Numbered from the stretch's first letter, positions 45,052 through 55,285 are shown. The stretch is 64,000 nt of DNA from Cyanothece sp. BG0011 (GCF_003013815.1 NZ_PRLH01000183.1:26892-90891), one strand, 5' to 3'. Notes: a model not told the origin generated them from the sequence alone. Numbers and translations are program-made.

Positions 45052-46167
45052 CTACACCTCCCGTAATCCTAAACCTAAGACTGTTCCCAGGGCTGGCCGT
45101 TGAACGGCAGGAATTTCTTTATCTATTTCTAAGGATAAAGCAGCAATGGGATCAATTTGCATGGTGGGCAAACTCAAACGATGGGTAAAATATTCATCCA
45201 GTTGCACTAATCCCCCCCCAGGCCCGGCTAATAACAGTTGTACCACTTCTAATTCTTCACTTTGGTTTAAGTAGAAGTTAATGGAACGACGCAACTCGTC
45301 AGTTAATTCCCCTAATACCCGCATCAAAGCCGTCATTCCTGGGTTAACGGCTGTTCCTTGGGTGGTTAAACTATCGAACTGAGTCACCGGAATGGTCATT
45401 CCTTGAAGAATTTCGGGGTTACGAGACGGGGGTAAATTCATGGCCCGTGACAGAGCATTTTGCATCTGAAAGGTTCCAATGGGAACGGTTCGCGAAAACT
45501 GGGGAACCCCATCAACCACAATGGCAATTTCTGTGCTATCAAACTCTACATCGACTAATACGGCTGCTTCTCTGGAGCCAAATTGTCGCAGTTGTTCACG
45601 AATGGTACGAATGACAGAAAAACTATTGATTTCTAACACATCAATTTGTAATCCTGCTTGACCGAAGGTATCCATATAAGAGTCGGTAACTTCCCGTCGG
45701 GTAGCTACGAGCAACACTTGGACTTTTTCGATCCCATCCTCGTCTTCAAAGAAGCCTAATTTTTGATAGTCGAGATCCACTTCTTCTCTGGGATAGGGTA
45801 AGTACAAGGCCGCTTCATGGTTTAAAACCATATCTCGTAATTCGGCTTCATCTAGTTCGGCCGGAACGGGAATAATGCGAATAATAGCTTCTCGCATGGG
45901 AACGGCAGTGGCAATACGTTTGGTTTTGATCTTGTTCTCGCTTAAGAACTCCTGAATCAATTCGGCTAACCCAGGAGAGTCCACGATTTTGCCTTCTTCA
46001 AAAATGCCTTCAGGTACTTCAGCAGTGCAAAACTTGGCTATTTTATAGCCTTGACCCTGTTTGGTGAGTTTAGCTAGGTTCAATCGTTCCGAGGTAATTT
46101 CTAAACCTACCCCGTCAGACTTTCCCCCCAATAAACCCCCAATGGTCTCTTGGATACGGCTTAACAT
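45052..46167 (-). CDS. pilM: Type IV pilus assembly ATPase-like protein PilM
   Basis: About 371 residues from ATG 46167 (MLSRIQETIGGLLGGK); a TTG at 46221 would add 18 residues and is less likely. Actin/FtsA-like fold: GVGLEITSERLNLAKLTKQ, AAVLVDVEFDSTEIAIVVDG, and LLLAGPGGGLVQLDEY. It is cytoplasmic and recruited to the PilN tail. First gene of pilMNOQ. Confidence 0.93.
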   Translation of the reverse strand: MLSRIQETIGGLLGGKSDGVGLEITSERLNLAKLTKQGQGYKIAKFCTAEVPEGIFEEGKIVDSPGLAELIQEFLSENKIKTKRIATAVPMREAIIRIIPVPAELDEAELRDMVLNHEAALYLPYPREEVDLDYQKLGFFEDEDGIEKVQVLLVATRREVTDSYMDTFGQAGLQIDVLEINSFSVIRTIREQLRQFGSREAAVLVDVEFDSTEIAIVVDGVPQFSRTVPIGTFQMQNALSRAMNLPPSRNPEILQGMTIPVTQFDSLTTQGTAVNPGMTALMRVLGELTDELRRSINFYLNQSEELEVVQLLLAGPGGGLVQLDEYFTHRLSLPTMQIDPIAALSLEIDKEIPAVQRPALGTVLGLGLREV

Positions 46168-46316
46168 ATCTTTATTAAATGGGACTTGACCTATTCTTGA
46201 ATGGACAATATTAGAAACCAACGTTGATCGAGATAACGTTCATTCGGTTCCCGTTCTAATGTAACTTAATTTTTCCTGACATCCCACAGACTTAACGTTT
46301 CGTTGTATGAGATAAG

Positions 46317-47012
46317 TCAACGATGAAGACTCCCATCGGGTAAAATAGCTCCTTTGAGAATCGTTCCCGTTAATTTCACCATAATTCGACTTCCTGATCT
46401 CACTTTCGCCCCACTTAAATCAGCCCCAGTTAAATCAGCCCCACTTAAATCAGCCCCCACTAAGTTAGCTTCTTGTAAATTAGCACATCGTAAATTGGCT
46501 CGTAATAAGTTGGCTCGAAACAGATTGGCCCGAAACAGATTGGCTTGTTCTAAATTAACTTTATGCAAGAAACTATCGCTTAGATCGGCGTAACTTAAAT
46601 CAGCTTGGATTAACTTGCGCCCTGAGAGATCCTTTTCTTTCAAATTAGCCCCTTTTAAATCGGCTCCACTCCAGTCACGATAATAGGGGCGTTGGGGCCG
46701 AGTTTGATAATTTTGATAATAATGACTTTGAGACGAATCAGAGTGAGTTTCTCGAGGTGTCGAGACGGGTTTTGAGGGATGGGAGACTAATTGATGGCTT
46801 TTTAATTGTTCACGAGCATGATTAATTTCTTGTAATTTAGCCACCGCTTTAGCCAACAATCGTTCATTGTCTTTCGGTAAACGATCAGGATGCCAAATAA
46901 AAGCCAAATCTCGATAGGCTTGATTAATTTCCTCAAGGGAGGCACCAACGTCTAACCCTAACACTCTATAGTATCGTTCTATCTCTTTCATTACCACGCG
47001 ACTCAACGACAA
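46317..47012 (-). CDS. J-domain protein with pentapeptide repeats
   Basis: 231 residues (ATG at 46991 would remove seven). The N-terminal J domain has YYRVLGLDVGASLEEINQAYRD and the HPD tripeptide in FIWHPDRLP, so it can stimulate an Hsp70. A Ser/Arg-rich linker follows. The C-terminal ~85 residues are A(D/N)LXX pentapeptide repeats (ADLKGANLKEKDLSG, then ANLFRANLFRANLL) forming a right-handed beta helix. dnaK1 and grpE are 1-2 kb away on the other strand, which hints at a partner. The target of the pentapeptide domain is unknown. Confidence 0.85.
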   Translation of the reverse strand: MSLSRVVMKEIERYYRVLGLDVGASLEEINQAYRDLAFIWHPDRLPKDNERLLAKAVAKLQEINHAREQLKSHQLVSHPSKPVSTPRETHSDSSQSHYYQNYQTRPQRPYYRDWSGADLKGANLKEKDLSGRKLIQADLSYADLSDSFLHKVNLEQANLFRANLFRANLLRANLRCANLQEANLVGADLSGADLTGADLSGAKVRSGSRIMVKLTGTILKGAILPDGSLHR

Positions 47013-47221
47013 TTAAATCAATTTAGATAAAATAGGACAATGGGGGCAAATCGTTTCTAAACCGACTCTACCTTTAAGGATAAATGCTGTTTTAGGAAAT
47101 GGGGCTTAAGATATATAAAAATCTAACCAATCCCCGACCAGGTTGTGTTACTTTTTTTTCATTTCAGGGAATCATAAAATTGTACGCTTAGGCATTGGAT
47201 GGATCATCGGGGGGAACAATT

Positions 47222-48070
47222 TTGGATCAGCAAAAAATACTGGGTTATTTCATTGAAGAAGCCAAAGAACATCTAGAAACCCTAGAAACAGGACTGTTAG
47301 AACTGTCCACCGTTGTAGAAGATCAAGAACGACTCAATGAAATGTTTCGGGCTGCCCATTCTATTAAAGGAGGAGCTGCCATGTTAGGTTATAGTAGTAT
47401 TCAAAAAATTGCTCACCGTTTGGAAGATTCGTTTAAAATTCTCCGAGAAAACAAGATTGCTGCTGATCAAAAGCTAGAATCTCTTTTCTTAAAAGGATAC
47501 GATGTTTTACAGAATTTAATTGAGAAACTCCAAGGCACGTTTGGACTTAATCCAGAAGAAGCTGACAAAATTGTTGAAGAAGCTGAGCCTTTTTTTGTTG
47601 AACTTCAAGCTTATCTCAATCAAATCCTCAATGAAGATGAGACTTCAGCTAATCAGGACGTTTTTGCTCAGCGTAAAGATTTATTAATGCAAATGTTATC
47701 CTTATTCCAAGAACAAGCCAATCAGCAAAATCGCCAAAGTTTGCAACAATTATGTACTCACTTAGGTCAGCTTTTTCCCCAGGTGGAGAATTGGCAAACT
47801 TTAACGCAAACCGCATCAAAAGCCATTGCTAATCCTCAACATTCCTACGCTACCCTCGCTCCTGTAATTATTAAAGAATTAAAACAAAATAGTGATTACA
47901 TTGAACTCAAACAAGAAAATAGAATTAAGCCGAGTGAAGCTTTAAAACAATTAGCTTCAGCTAAATTACCTTATATTTTAGTGAGTTTAGATCCCAATCA
48001 TATTGCTAAGACGTTACGGAATGTCTTGAACAATCAACAATTATCTCAATTAGCCAAAGCTTTAACTTAA
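47222..48070 (+). CDS. Hpt-domain protein (histidine phosphotransfer)
   Basis: About 282 residues from TTG 47222, which has GGGGGGA a few bases upstream; a TTG at 47195 is an alternative. The N-terminal Hpt domain has the phosphorylation site AAHSIKGGAAMLGY (His at about residue 50), followed by AHRLEDSFKILRENK. The C-terminal part, with Gln-rich helices, has no receiver or kinase domain. It resembles the N-terminus of CheA-like phototaxis kinases or a free Hpt module. No two-component partner lies nearby. Confidence 0.8.
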   Translation: MDQQKILGYFIEEAKEHLETLETGLLELSTVVEDQERLNEMFRAAHSIKGGAAMLGYSSIQKIAHRLEDSFKILRENKIAADQKLESLFLKGYDVLQNLIEKLQGTFGLNPEEADKIVEEAEPFFVELQAYLNQILNEDETSANQDVFAQRKDLLMQMLSLFQEQANQQNRQSLQQLCTHLGQLFPQVENWQTLTQTASKAIANPQHSYATLAPVIIKELKQNSDYIELKQENRIKPSEALKQLASAKLPYILVSLDPNHIAKTLRNVLNNQQLSQLAKALT

Positions 48071-48291
48071 TCCAACATTTCCTAACTGTTCGATAAACTA
48101 AGATGATCAGCTTAGATCCAACGTTCTGAGTCCAATCTTGCACCTTGTTTAAAGTTGGCTAGTTAGGTTAGGGAATAGGGAATAGGATGTAATTCTGACT
48201 TCAATGGAATATCAATTTAAAACTCTGACAAGTTACCCTATATAATAAAGCATAGGATTTATTATACCGACGGCTTATATATTTTAGCAGA

Positions 48292-49044
48292 ATGTCTACT
48301 AAACAAAACGAACAACAACTAGAAAAAAACATAGAAACCCCCGAAGTCGAAGCAACAGATGACACCCCTGTAACTGTTGAGACAGAAGCCGTGACAGAAA
48401 CCAGCAGTCCGGCAGCAACGGAGCAAACGGTTGAAGCAGAAGGAGAAACGGATGTCTCTGAATCCTCCCCAACAGAAACCCCAGAGGCAACGATTACAGC
48501 CTTAAGCGAACAATTAGAAGCCCTACAAAGCAAACTGCAAGAACAAGCTCAACAATATGATGTACTCAAGAATAGTCATATTCGTTTAACAGCAGAATTC
48601 GACAACTATCGCAAACGGACAGCCAAAGAAAAACAAGACTTAGAAACTCAGGTTAAATGTAGAACCATCGGAGAACTATTATCCGTCGTGGATAACTTCG
48701 AGCGGGCCCGTAACTCCATTAATCCCAATAACGAGGGAGAAGCCATCATTCACAAAAGCTATCAAGGGGTTTACAAAAATCTAGTCGATAGCCTCAAACG
48801 CCTAGGGGTAAGTCCGATGCGTCCAGAAGGTCAACCCTTCGATCCCCTCTATCATGAAGCGATGTTACGGGAATATACCGATGAATATCCTGACGGCACT
48901 GTCATAGAAGAATTAATGCGCGGTTATATGTTAGGAGACCAGGTATTACGTCATGCTATGGTAAAAGTAGCAGCCCCTAAACCCACAGAGTCCCCCGAAG
49001 AAACCGAAAGTCCCACTTCTGAAGAAACCAACTCAGGAGAATAA
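48292..49044 (+). CDS. grpE: Nucleotide exchange factor GrpE
   Basis: 250 residues. A long acidic Thr/Glu-rich N-terminal extension (about 1-65), then the coiled coil ([20 protein letters not shown]), and the GrpE core: [27 protein letters not shown] and the beta domain [28 protein letters not shown]. It releases ADP from DnaK. 207 nt upstream of dnaK1, as in other cyanobacteria. Confidence 0.96.
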   Translation: MSTKQNEQQLEKNIETPEVEATDDTPVTVETEAVTETSSPAATEQTVEAEGETDVSESSPTETPEATITALSEQLEALQSKLQEQAQQYDVLKNSHIRLTAEFDNYRKRTAKEKQDLETQVKCRTIGELLSVVDNFERARNSINPNNEGEAIIHKSYQGVYKNLVDSLKRLGVSPMRPEGQPFDPLYHEAMLREYTDEYPDGTVIEELMRGYMLGDQVLRHAMVKVAAPKPTESPEETESPTSEETNSGE

Positions 49045-49105
49045 ATTAAGCAATTATCCCTAAAACCCCAGGGAAATTAATGGGTAATATAAAGATTAAG
49101 GAGAG

Positions 49106-49211
49106 AAGTCACAGGAACCATAGTGCTACAAGCTAGGGAGTAGACAACAAGGCATTCAAGTCTTAATAATAGGTTCGCTCTTGGTTGCTATCCTTAAGTC
49201 TCCTGTGACTT
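49106..49211. promoter_or_regulatory. Inverted repeat in the dnaK1 leader
   Basis: AAGTCACAGGA (49106-49116) and TCCTGTGACTT (49201-49211) are perfect 11-bp inverted copies separated by 84 nt. Within the loop TTAATAATAG and a CTTAAG run are seen. It sits between grpE and dnaK1, about 40 nt before the dnaK1 ATG. It may be a structured leader of dnaK1 or a small RNA. No terminator T-run follows. Confidence 0.5.
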
Positions 49212-49251
49212 TTAGCCGATTGATGATGAACTATTAAAGAAAACAAGTGCT

Positions 49252-51315
49252 ATGGGAAAAGTCATTGGTATTGACCTAGGAACCACAAATAGCTGTGTCG
49301 CCGTTTTAGAAGGGGGCAAACCCATAGTAATATCTAACGCGGAGGGAGGAAGAACAACACCGAGTATTGTGGCCTTTGGTAAAGGTAATCAAAGATTAGT
49401 GGGGCAATTAGCCAAAAGACAAGCCGTTACTAATGCAGAAAATACTATTTACAGTATAAAACGGTTTATAGGGCGACGCTGGGCAGAAACCTCCGAAGAG
49501 CGATCGCGAGTTCCCTATCAGTGTGTTACAGGAAGAGATGAGATGGTTAACGTGGAAATTCGCGGACAACATTACACGTCCCAAGAAATTTCCTCAATGA
49601 TTTTACAAAAACTTAAAAAAGATGCCGAAGATTATCTAGGGGAACCCATTAGCGAAGCGGTGATTACGGTTCCTGCCTATTTTACTGATGCCCAACGACA
49701 AGCCACTAAAGATGCTGGCACGATTGCCGGATTAGATGTCCGTAGAATTATCAATGAACCGACAGCGGCGGCTTTAGCCTACGGTTTAGACAAACAAGAC
49801 GAAGAACAATATATATTGGTGTTTGACTTAGGGGGCGGAACCTTTGACGTTTCTATCTTACAACTGGGCAATGGAGTCTTTGAAGTTAAAGCCACCGCAG
49901 GGAATAACCATCTCGGAGGCGATGACTTTGATAACGCCATCGTACAGTGGATGGCAGACAATTTTAAACGAGAGGAAAACATCGATCTCAATGATGATAA
50001 AATGGCGTTGCAACGACTGAGAGAGGCGGCCGAAAAAGCTAAAATTGAACTCTCTAGTATGTTGACCACTTCTATTAATCTCCCCTTTATCACGGCTGAT
50101 GATAGCGGACCCAAACACCTAGAAACGGAGCTAACTCGGGCCCAGTTTGAGGACTTAACGAAAGATTTAGCCCAAGCCACCTTACAACCCTTAACCCAAG
50201 CCCTTAATGACTGTGAACTCGAGGCAGAAGAATTAGAAAAAGTCGTCTTGGTGGGCGGTTCAACCCGAATGCCGGCCATTCACCGCGTTATTCAACAAGT
50301 CTTCCCCAATAGTCAAATGGAACGGTCTATTAACCCCGATGAAGCGGTGGCTTTAGGGGCAGCCATTCAAGGGGGTGTTTTAGGGGGTGAAGTGAAAGAT
50401 GTCTTATTGTTGGACGTAACCCCTTTATCTTTGGGTATCGAAACCCTCGGGGAGGTCTTTACCAAAATTATCGAACGAAACACGACCATTCCCACCAGTA
50501 AATCTCAGGTTTTTTCGACGGCAACGGATGGTCAAACCTCTGTAGAAATCCATGTTTTACAAGGGGAACGGGCGATGGCCAGAGATAATCGTAGTTTAGG
50601 AAAATGTCTTTTAGCTGGTATTCCCCCCGCCCCTAGAGGGGTGCCACAAATTGAGGTCAGTTTTGAAATTGATGTCAATGGTATCTTAAAAGTAGCTGCC
50701 CAAGATCAAGGAACCGGGAAAGAACAGAGTATTGTTATCAGCCATACAGGGGGCTTAAAATCCAGCGAAATTGAGCGAATGCAGAAAGATGCTCATAAAT
50801 ATGCTGAAGAAGATCGTCGTCAAATGAAGATGATCGAAGTCAAAAATCAAGCAGATAGTTTATTTCACACTTATCAAACAACCGTCAATGAAAATGGTGA
50901 GTTTATCCGTGACGAATTAAAAGTCAAAGCGAAACAGAAAAAAGAACAACTCGAAGCAGCGTTAACGAACTCTGGCATTAGTTTAGAGAAGTTAAAGGCT
51001 TACGTCGATGAGTTTAGACAAATTATCCTAAGCATGGGGACAGAAGTTTATCAACAGGGTAATGGTAAGGCCAAGGACTTCCAAAACACCTTTGAGGCAA
51101 CTTTGGGAGAACCTTTAACCACTCACGTCCCTTCACAACCCCAAACTGAATCTTCTTTTGAAACCACCGTTTCTTATCAAACCACTGCTTCTATTGATAT
51201 CGATTCTTTAGCGGAGTTTGAGGATCTTGAAGACGTTGATATCGATGAACTAGAAGTCACTTTCAGTTTTGATGACGATGAAACCATTTCTAATGACTAT
51301 GAGGCAGTGGATTAA
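49252..51315 (+). CDS. dnaK1: Hsp70 chaperone DnaK, DnaK1 type
   Basis: 687 residues. The ATPase blocks [35 protein letters not shown] and [14 protein letters not shown] are intact, and the substrate-binding domain has [20 protein letters not shown]. The C-terminal ~70 residues are Asp/Glu-rich and end without the EEVD-like or usual DnaK2 tail. The length and the position after grpE match cyanobacterial DnaK1 (about 690 residues) rather than DnaK2 (about 635). Confidence 0.92.
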   Translation: MGKVIGIDLGTTNSCVAVLEGGKPIVISNAEGGRTTPSIVAFGKGNQRLVGQLAKRQAVTNAENTIYSIKRFIGRRWAETSEERSRVPYQCVTGRDEMVNVEIRGQHYTSQEISSMILQKLKKDAEDYLGEPISEAVITVPAYFTDAQRQATKDAGTIAGLDVRRIINEPTAAALAYGLDKQDEEQYILVFDLGGGTFDVSILQLGNGVFEVKATAGNNHLGGDDFDNAIVQWMADNFKREENIDLNDDKMALQRLREAAEKAKIELSSMLTTSINLPFITADDSGPKHLETELTRAQFEDLTKDLAQATLQPLTQALNDCELEAEELEKVVLVGGSTRMPAIHRVIQQVFPNSQMERSINPDEAVALGAAIQGGVLGGEVKDVLLLDVTPLSLGIETLGEVFTKIIERNTTIPTSKSQVFSTATDGQTSVEIHVLQGERAMARDNRSLGKCLLAGIPPAPRGVPQIEVSFEIDVNGILKVAAQDQGTGKEQSIVISHTGGLKSSEIERMQKDAHKYAEEDRRQMKMIEVKNQADSLFHTYQTTVNENGEFIRDELKVKAKQKKEQLEAALTNSGISLEKLKAYVDEFRQIILSMGTEVYQQGNGKAKDFQNTFEATLGEPLTTHVPSQPQTESSFETTVSYQTTASIDIDSLAEFEDLEDVDIDELEVTFSFDDDETISNDYEAVD

Positions 51316-51432
51316 TGGTTGCTCAATAAAAGTGGCCTGTTATCAGCGAATGTGTAGAATATAGGATTGGGTGTTTATCCTTATCCTATTTTTAACTGAC
51401 TTCTGAATACTATTTCTGACTACTTCTTAAAA

Positions 51433-51504
51433 TGGGCGATACTGGATTTGAACCAGTGACAGCCTGCTTGTAAGGCAGGAGCTCTACCGCTGAGCTAATC
51501 GCCC
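51433..51504 (-). tRNA. tRNA-Val (UAC)
   Basis: Minus-strand 72-nt cloverleaf: acceptor GGGCGAT/ATCGCCC, D arm with AGCTCAGCGGTAGAGC, anticodon arm CCTGC-CTTACAA-GCAGG giving anticodon UAC, and the T arm TTCAAATC flanked by CTGG/CCAG. Discriminator A. CCA is not encoded. Confidence 0.97.
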
Positions 51505-51665
51505 TTATTCATGCTTTCTTATCATAACATATCTGACCGAAAAAGCAACAGTTTTTTTTACAGGGTCAAAAAATAGTTAAATTCCTCCCCACACTTCCCC
51601 CACTTTCCACACTTCCCTATCACCTCTAGTAAAATATAAATCGACCCAACGCTGTAGTGATCATC

Positions 51666-52214
51666 ATGCCATCTGGCCGTACTCACGATCGCATTACTTA
51701 TCTGAGTTTAGCTCCCTTAACCCTCATCGTTTATATCCTGACTCGTCAAGTAGAATGGCTATTCTGGTTTAGCGGGGCTTACCTTTTCAGTGGGTTGATG
51801 TTTGGTCCTGACTTGGATATTTATTCGATACAATACAAACGCTGGGGGATGATACGGTGGATTTGGTTGCCCTATCAATCTTGTTTGAGACATCGTTCTT
51901 TTTTCTCTCATGGTTTCATTGTCGGAACGGTGATCCGAATTCTTTATCTTTTCACTATTGTCTTAATTGTCGCTATTTTTGCAGTAGCGATCGCCCAATT
52001 AATTTGGGGATTTCCTTGGAATTGGCGAAAGTTTGCTAACCAGAGCTTTAATTTATTGAAAAATCGATATTTAGCAGAAGCGATCGTCACTTTGATTGGA
52101 TTAGAATTAGGAGCCATGAGTCATAGTTGTAGTGATTACTTGGTTAGCTATTTTAAGCGTTCTCAAAAAAAGCCTAAAAAACGCCCTTATAAACGCAAGA
52201 AAATCCGCAAATAG
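51666..52214 (+). CDS. DUF2227-type metal-binding membrane protein
   Basis: 182 residues from ATG 51666 (MPSGRTHDRITY); a GTG at 51657 is in frame. N-terminal PSGRTHDRITYL, then FGPDLDIYSIQYKRWG and YQSCLRHRSFFSHGFIVGT, with His and Asp residues placed as in the DUF2227/YdjM-like metal-binding family. About four hydrophobic segments. A very basic tail (KKPKKRPYKRKKIRK) suggests contact with lipid head groups or nucleic acid. Function unknown. Confidence 0.8.
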   Translation: MPSGRTHDRITYLSLAPLTLIVYILTRQVEWLFWFSGAYLFSGLMFGPDLDIYSIQYKRWGMIRWIWLPYQSCLRHRSFFSHGFIVGTVIRILYLFTIVLIVAIFAVAIAQLIWGFPWNWRKFANQSFNLLKNRYLAEAIVTLIGLELGAMSHSCSDYLVSYFKRSQKKPKKRPYKRKKIRK

Positions 52215-52352
52215 AGAAGAAACGTCAGGCAAAATCCATTAAATAATTGTTTGAGTTTTTTGATAATCCAAAAGTTCTGAATACCAAGATTCATGTGAGA
52301 ATACAGAAAAACAGTAACTGGTAAGTGATCACTGATTAACTGATAACTAAAA

Positions 52353-53183
52353 ATGACCAATCCTTCCACCATCAACATTTTAATTAGTAACGATGATGGC
52401 ATATTTGCTCTCGGTGTTCGTACCTTAGCGAACACCTTGGCCCAAGCAGGGTATCAAGTAACAGTGGTTTGTCCTGATCGCGAACGTTCAGCCACCGGCC
52501 ACGGACTAACCCTACATCGTCCCATCCGTGCCAATCTTGTCGAAGACTTTTTTAACCCCAAAATTACGGCTTGGTCTTGTTCAGGAACCCCCTCAGACTG
52601 TGTTAAATTGGCTTTGAGTACCCTCATAGACAACAGACCTGATTTTATTATTTCGGGGATTAATCATGGCTCAAACCTCGGTACCGATGTGTTATATTCA
52701 GGCACGGTTTCAGCGGCCATGGAAGGCATTATAGAAGGTATTCCCAGTATTGCCATGAGCTTAGCCAGTTTTTCTTCGGGTCAATTCCAACCTGGGGCTG
52801 ACTTTGCCTGTCGCTTGGTTCAACAATTATCTGATCATCCTCTCCCAGACAGTACCCTACTCAATGTTAATATTCCTCCTGTGGCAGCCGATGCGATCGC
52901 AGGGGTAATGTTAACCCGTCAAGGGTTACGTCGATATATTGAAAACTTTGAAAAACGTCTTGATCCTAGGGGAAAAAGTTATTACTGGTTAGCAGGAGAA
53001 TTAGTCACAGAAATTGAACAACCGAATCATATTCATTTACCGTCCCATATTCTGACAGATGTTCAAGGGATTCAACAAAATTATATAACCCTGACTCCTT
53101 TACAATATAATCTCACCGATGTGGCGAGTTTCGAGTATTTACAAAAAAATCAATGGTTAGACAGCACCCCCGATTTGACATGA
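52353..53183 (+). CDS. surE: 5'/3'-nucleotidase SurE
   Basis: 276 residues. The SurE metal motif [18 protein letters not shown] (9-26) contains the DD pair; [31 protein letters not shown] and the [11 protein letters not shown] block follow. It dephosphorylates nucleoside monophosphates and possibly short polyphosphate. A repeat AGTGATCACT palindrome (52324-52333) precedes the start by 20 nt and resembles the hairpins at 21283 and 58793. Confidence 0.95.
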   Translation: MTNPSTINILISNDDGIFALGVRTLANTLAQAGYQVTVVCPDRERSATGHGLTLHRPIRANLVEDFFNPKITAWSCSGTPSDCVKLALSTLIDNRPDFIISGINHGSNLGTDVLYSGTVSAAMEGIIEGIPSIAMSLASFSSGQFQPGADFACRLVQQLSDHPLPDSTLLNVNIPPVAADAIAGVMLTRQGLRRYIENFEKRLDPRGKSYYWLAGELVTEIEQPNHIHLPSHILTDVQGIQQNYITLTPLQYNLTDVASFEYLQKNQWLDSTPDLT

Positions 53184-53334
53184 GTCAATCTCGGATGACT
53201 GACATCTTGCACGCCTTACAAAAAAACCAATAAAAAATTAGAGAAAATTGATTCTCAAGTAGTTAAAGTCAAAAATCAACACCATTGCCACCCCCTCTAA
53301 CTCCCCCTTTTGTGAGGGAGAGAACCCTTCCCTA

Positions 53335-53410
53335 TTCCCCATTCCCCACCCCCCCCCCACCCCCCCCCACACCCCCCTTTAAAAGGGGGGTGTGGGGGGG
53401 GGTGGGGGGT
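53335..53410. repeat. G-rich dispersed repeat, CCCCCCTTTAAAAGGGGGG core
   Basis: Runs of C on the left, core CCCCCCTTTAAAAGGGGGG, then GTGTGGGGGGGGGTGGGGGG. Third large copy of the family at 12465 and 16941. It fills most of the gap between surE and the DUF3727 gene. Confidence 0.85.
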
Positions 53411-53482
53411 TTAATCGAAGGTGCAAGATATGAGGATGACAATTTGTGATATTCTAATTCAATCGCAGTCTTATTTAGAACC

Positions 53483-54076
53483 ATGTCTTCTTTTGAATAT
53501 AATCAAGAAAGCGATTCCGAAGATATTGATCGCGTGACCCTAACCGACGAAGTGGGTCGCACCCTCGATTGTTACGTAGAAAATGCTATGGAAGGGAATG
53601 ATGGGACTTATTTATTATTAATGCCTGTCGATATCCCTGTGGTTATTTTATCGTGGGATAGTGAAGAAGAAGAGGGTGACGATAGTGAAGAAATTAGCAA
53701 TGCTGTCTTGTTAGAAGATCAAGTAGACATTGATGAGGTTTTTCCTGATGCTAAAGCAGTTTTAGCTGAGTTAGATTTAACCCTAAAATTAACCGCTTTT
53801 ACCCTCACTGTAACTGGAGAATTACCCCCCATAGAAGATGACGGTATTCTTACTTTAGAATTAGAAAACGATGGACCGTCGTTGGATTCAGAAGAATTAC
53901 AATTTTTAAAAGATTTTTATCATCATCAGCAAAAATATTCTATTTATACCCCCTTATCTCCCTTACTATTTTTAGCTAAATACAATTTACTCGGTAAAGT
54001 TGAGTTAGTCTCTCCTGAAGATGAGGAAATGCAAGTGATTTTAGAAGAATTATTATTTGATGAGATGGATGAGTAA
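53483..54076 (+). CDS. DUF3727 (DUF1292-like) protein
   Basis: 197 residues, very acidic. The N-terminus VTLTDEVGRTLDCYVENAME and YLLLMPVDIPVVIL is the DUF1292/DUF3727 fold seen in cyanobacteria and plastids. The C-terminus IYTPLSPLLFLAKYN, with a last block of Glu/Asp, is typical of the cyanobacterial version. Soluble. Function unknown; plant relatives are plastid proteins. Confidence 0.85.
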   Translation: MSSFEYNQESDSEDIDRVTLTDEVGRTLDCYVENAMEGNDGTYLLLMPVDIPVVILSWDSEEEEGDDSEEISNAVLLEDQVDIDEVFPDAKAVLAELDLTLKLTAFTLTVTGELPPIEDDGILTLELENDGPSLDSEELQFLKDFYHHQQKYSIYTPLSPLLFLAKYNLLGKVELVSPEDEEMQVILEELLFDEMDE

Positions 54077-54338
54077 TTAATAATTAATAATTTGGTAATA
54101 GATGGGAGTAAATTATCACTAAATGCTGTTAATTGACTCCCTATTTCTACTTTTTTCTATATTTTGACACTTTTTTCTACTTTTAAAGCTAATTTTCTAT
54201 ATAAGTGTGCCAAATTAATTTCAAAATTCTACTTTTTTTTCCACTGACATCTACAAAAAAATTCATTAACTTAATAACAGTTAGCCAAAAGGCAGACAAA
54301 ACGCAAACAAAACAAACTTCGTATGGAGTGTTGAAATT

Positions 54339-54671
54339 ATGAAAAACGTACTCATTGGTTTACTCAGCTTAACCACTGTTGGTGTCTTAGTAAGTCCTGC
54401 TATTGCTGGTGAAACAGAGGTTTCAGGAGATAAAGTTATCATCCAAAATTCATACCAAGGTAGTTTCCAAGATGGTAATAGTAACCAAAGTATTCAAGAA
54501 AGTACCCAGGTTCATCGTGAGGTTAATAACAGAAAACCCAGACAAACTGGTAGTTATGGTTCTGTTCAAACCGTTGATCAATACCAAGAGCAAATGGGAG
54601 AGATGAATAACTCTCGACAAACCACCATTCAACGGACTGAAATGAGAAACCGCAGAGGGCCTCGTAACTAA
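54339..54671 (+). CDS. Small exported Gln/Asn-rich protein 1
   Basis: 110 residues. The signal peptide MKNVLIGLLSLTTVGVLVSP ends after AIA. The mature N-terminus GETEVSGDKVIIQ is followed by a Gln/Asn/Ser-rich stretch with SFQDGNSNQSIQES and YGSVQTVDQYQEQMGE, then a basic tail. First of five tandem small secretory genes. A GGAG site precedes the ATG. A hairpin (54711-54762) followed by T7 lies downstream, so this gene may be a separate transcription unit. Its mature start closely resembles that of protein 2. No family recognised. Confidence 0.65.
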   Translation: MKNVLIGLLSLTTVGVLVSPAIAGETEVSGDKVIIQNSYQGSFQDGNSNQSIQESTQVHREVNNRKPRQTGSYGSVQTVDQYQEQMGEMNNSRQTTIQRTEMRNRRGPRN

Positions 54672-54710
54672 ACCTTGTCTCTTATCTTCAACTGTGCTGA
54701 ACAATAAAAG

Positions 54711-54778
54711 GACAGGGTGAAGGATGAGTTTACCAGTTTCAATAATATCATCTTCTCCTGTCTCTTCTTGATTTTTTT
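54711..54778 (+). terminator. Terminator-like hairpin after small exported gene 1
   Basis: GACAGG (54711-54716) pairs with CCTGTC (54757-54762); inside it AAG.ATGA pairs with TCATCTT. A T7 run follows near 54772-54778. The stem has bulges. Confidence 0.5.
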
Positions 54779-54856
54779 ACTTATTCCTAGTGTAGCATAG
54801 TTCACTTTTCAACTCATTGGTTGTGTTTCATTTCTTTTACCATAGGAGGGCAAACC

Positions 54857-55189
54857 ATGCACGGGAAAGCCTTCATGCTTTTATTAGCAATTGTCATGAA
54901 TGTCTCTGTCTCTGGGAGGTCTCATGCAGGGGAAGTACAGGTTCAAACGGATCGAATCAATATTGAGCATCGTCGCAATGGTGACACCTCAATTGATACA
55001 GAAAATATGCAACTTTCTGTCCCTAATAATCGTTCCCGTTTTCAACATTATTTCCCTTACAATTCCTCAAATCAATCGACCTTGAAAAGATGTCGTAATG
55101 GTCAGTTAGTTCATCAATCTAATCAACAAATTAATTATTCCAATGGGACTAGCAGCCATCGTTCTACATCTCATTATCAATGTCGCTAG
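54857..55189 (+). CDS. Small exported Gln/Asn-rich protein 2
   Basis: 110 residues from ATG 54857, fixed by a perfect AGGAGG at 54845-54850. The signal peptide MHGKAFMLLLAIVMNVSVSG ends near SHA. The mature start GEVQVQTDRINIEHRRNGDT has the same pattern as protein 1 (GE, then V, D-[KR], I). The rest is Ser/Asn/Gln-rich with two Cys (KRCRNG and the C-terminal YQCR), which could form a disulfide. No family recognised. Followed by an 11-bp perfect hairpin. Confidence 0.65.
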   Translation: MHGKAFMLLLAIVMNVSVSGRSHAGEVQVQTDRINIEHRRNGDTSIDTENMQLSVPNNRSRFQHYFPYNSSNQSTLKRCRNGQLVHQSNQQINYSNGTSSHRSTSHYQCR

Positions 55190-55215
55190 ATTAATACTTG
55201 AGTGACTCATTTTCT

Positions 55216-55248
55216 GAATCAAATGCTTAATAGTATAGCATTTGATTC
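55216..55248. terminator. Strong hairpin after small exported gene 2
   Basis: GAATCAAATGC and GCATTTGATTC form an 11-bp perfect stem with an 11-nt loop. No T-run follows, so it may be a processing or stability element rather than a terminator. It also works as a spacer before gene 3. Confidence 0.55.
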
Positions 55249-55285
55249 ATCCTAACTTTAACAAACTTTAGAGGAGGAGCAGGAT

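Noticed and set aside
46354..46593. Repetitive plus-strand frame opposite the pentapeptide repeats
   Set aside because: Shadow of the repetitive pentapeptide gene on the other strand.
48201..48533. Minus-strand frame opposite grpE, rich in Ser and Val
   Set aside because: Antisense to the Thr/Glu-rich GrpE extension; the codon pattern explains it.
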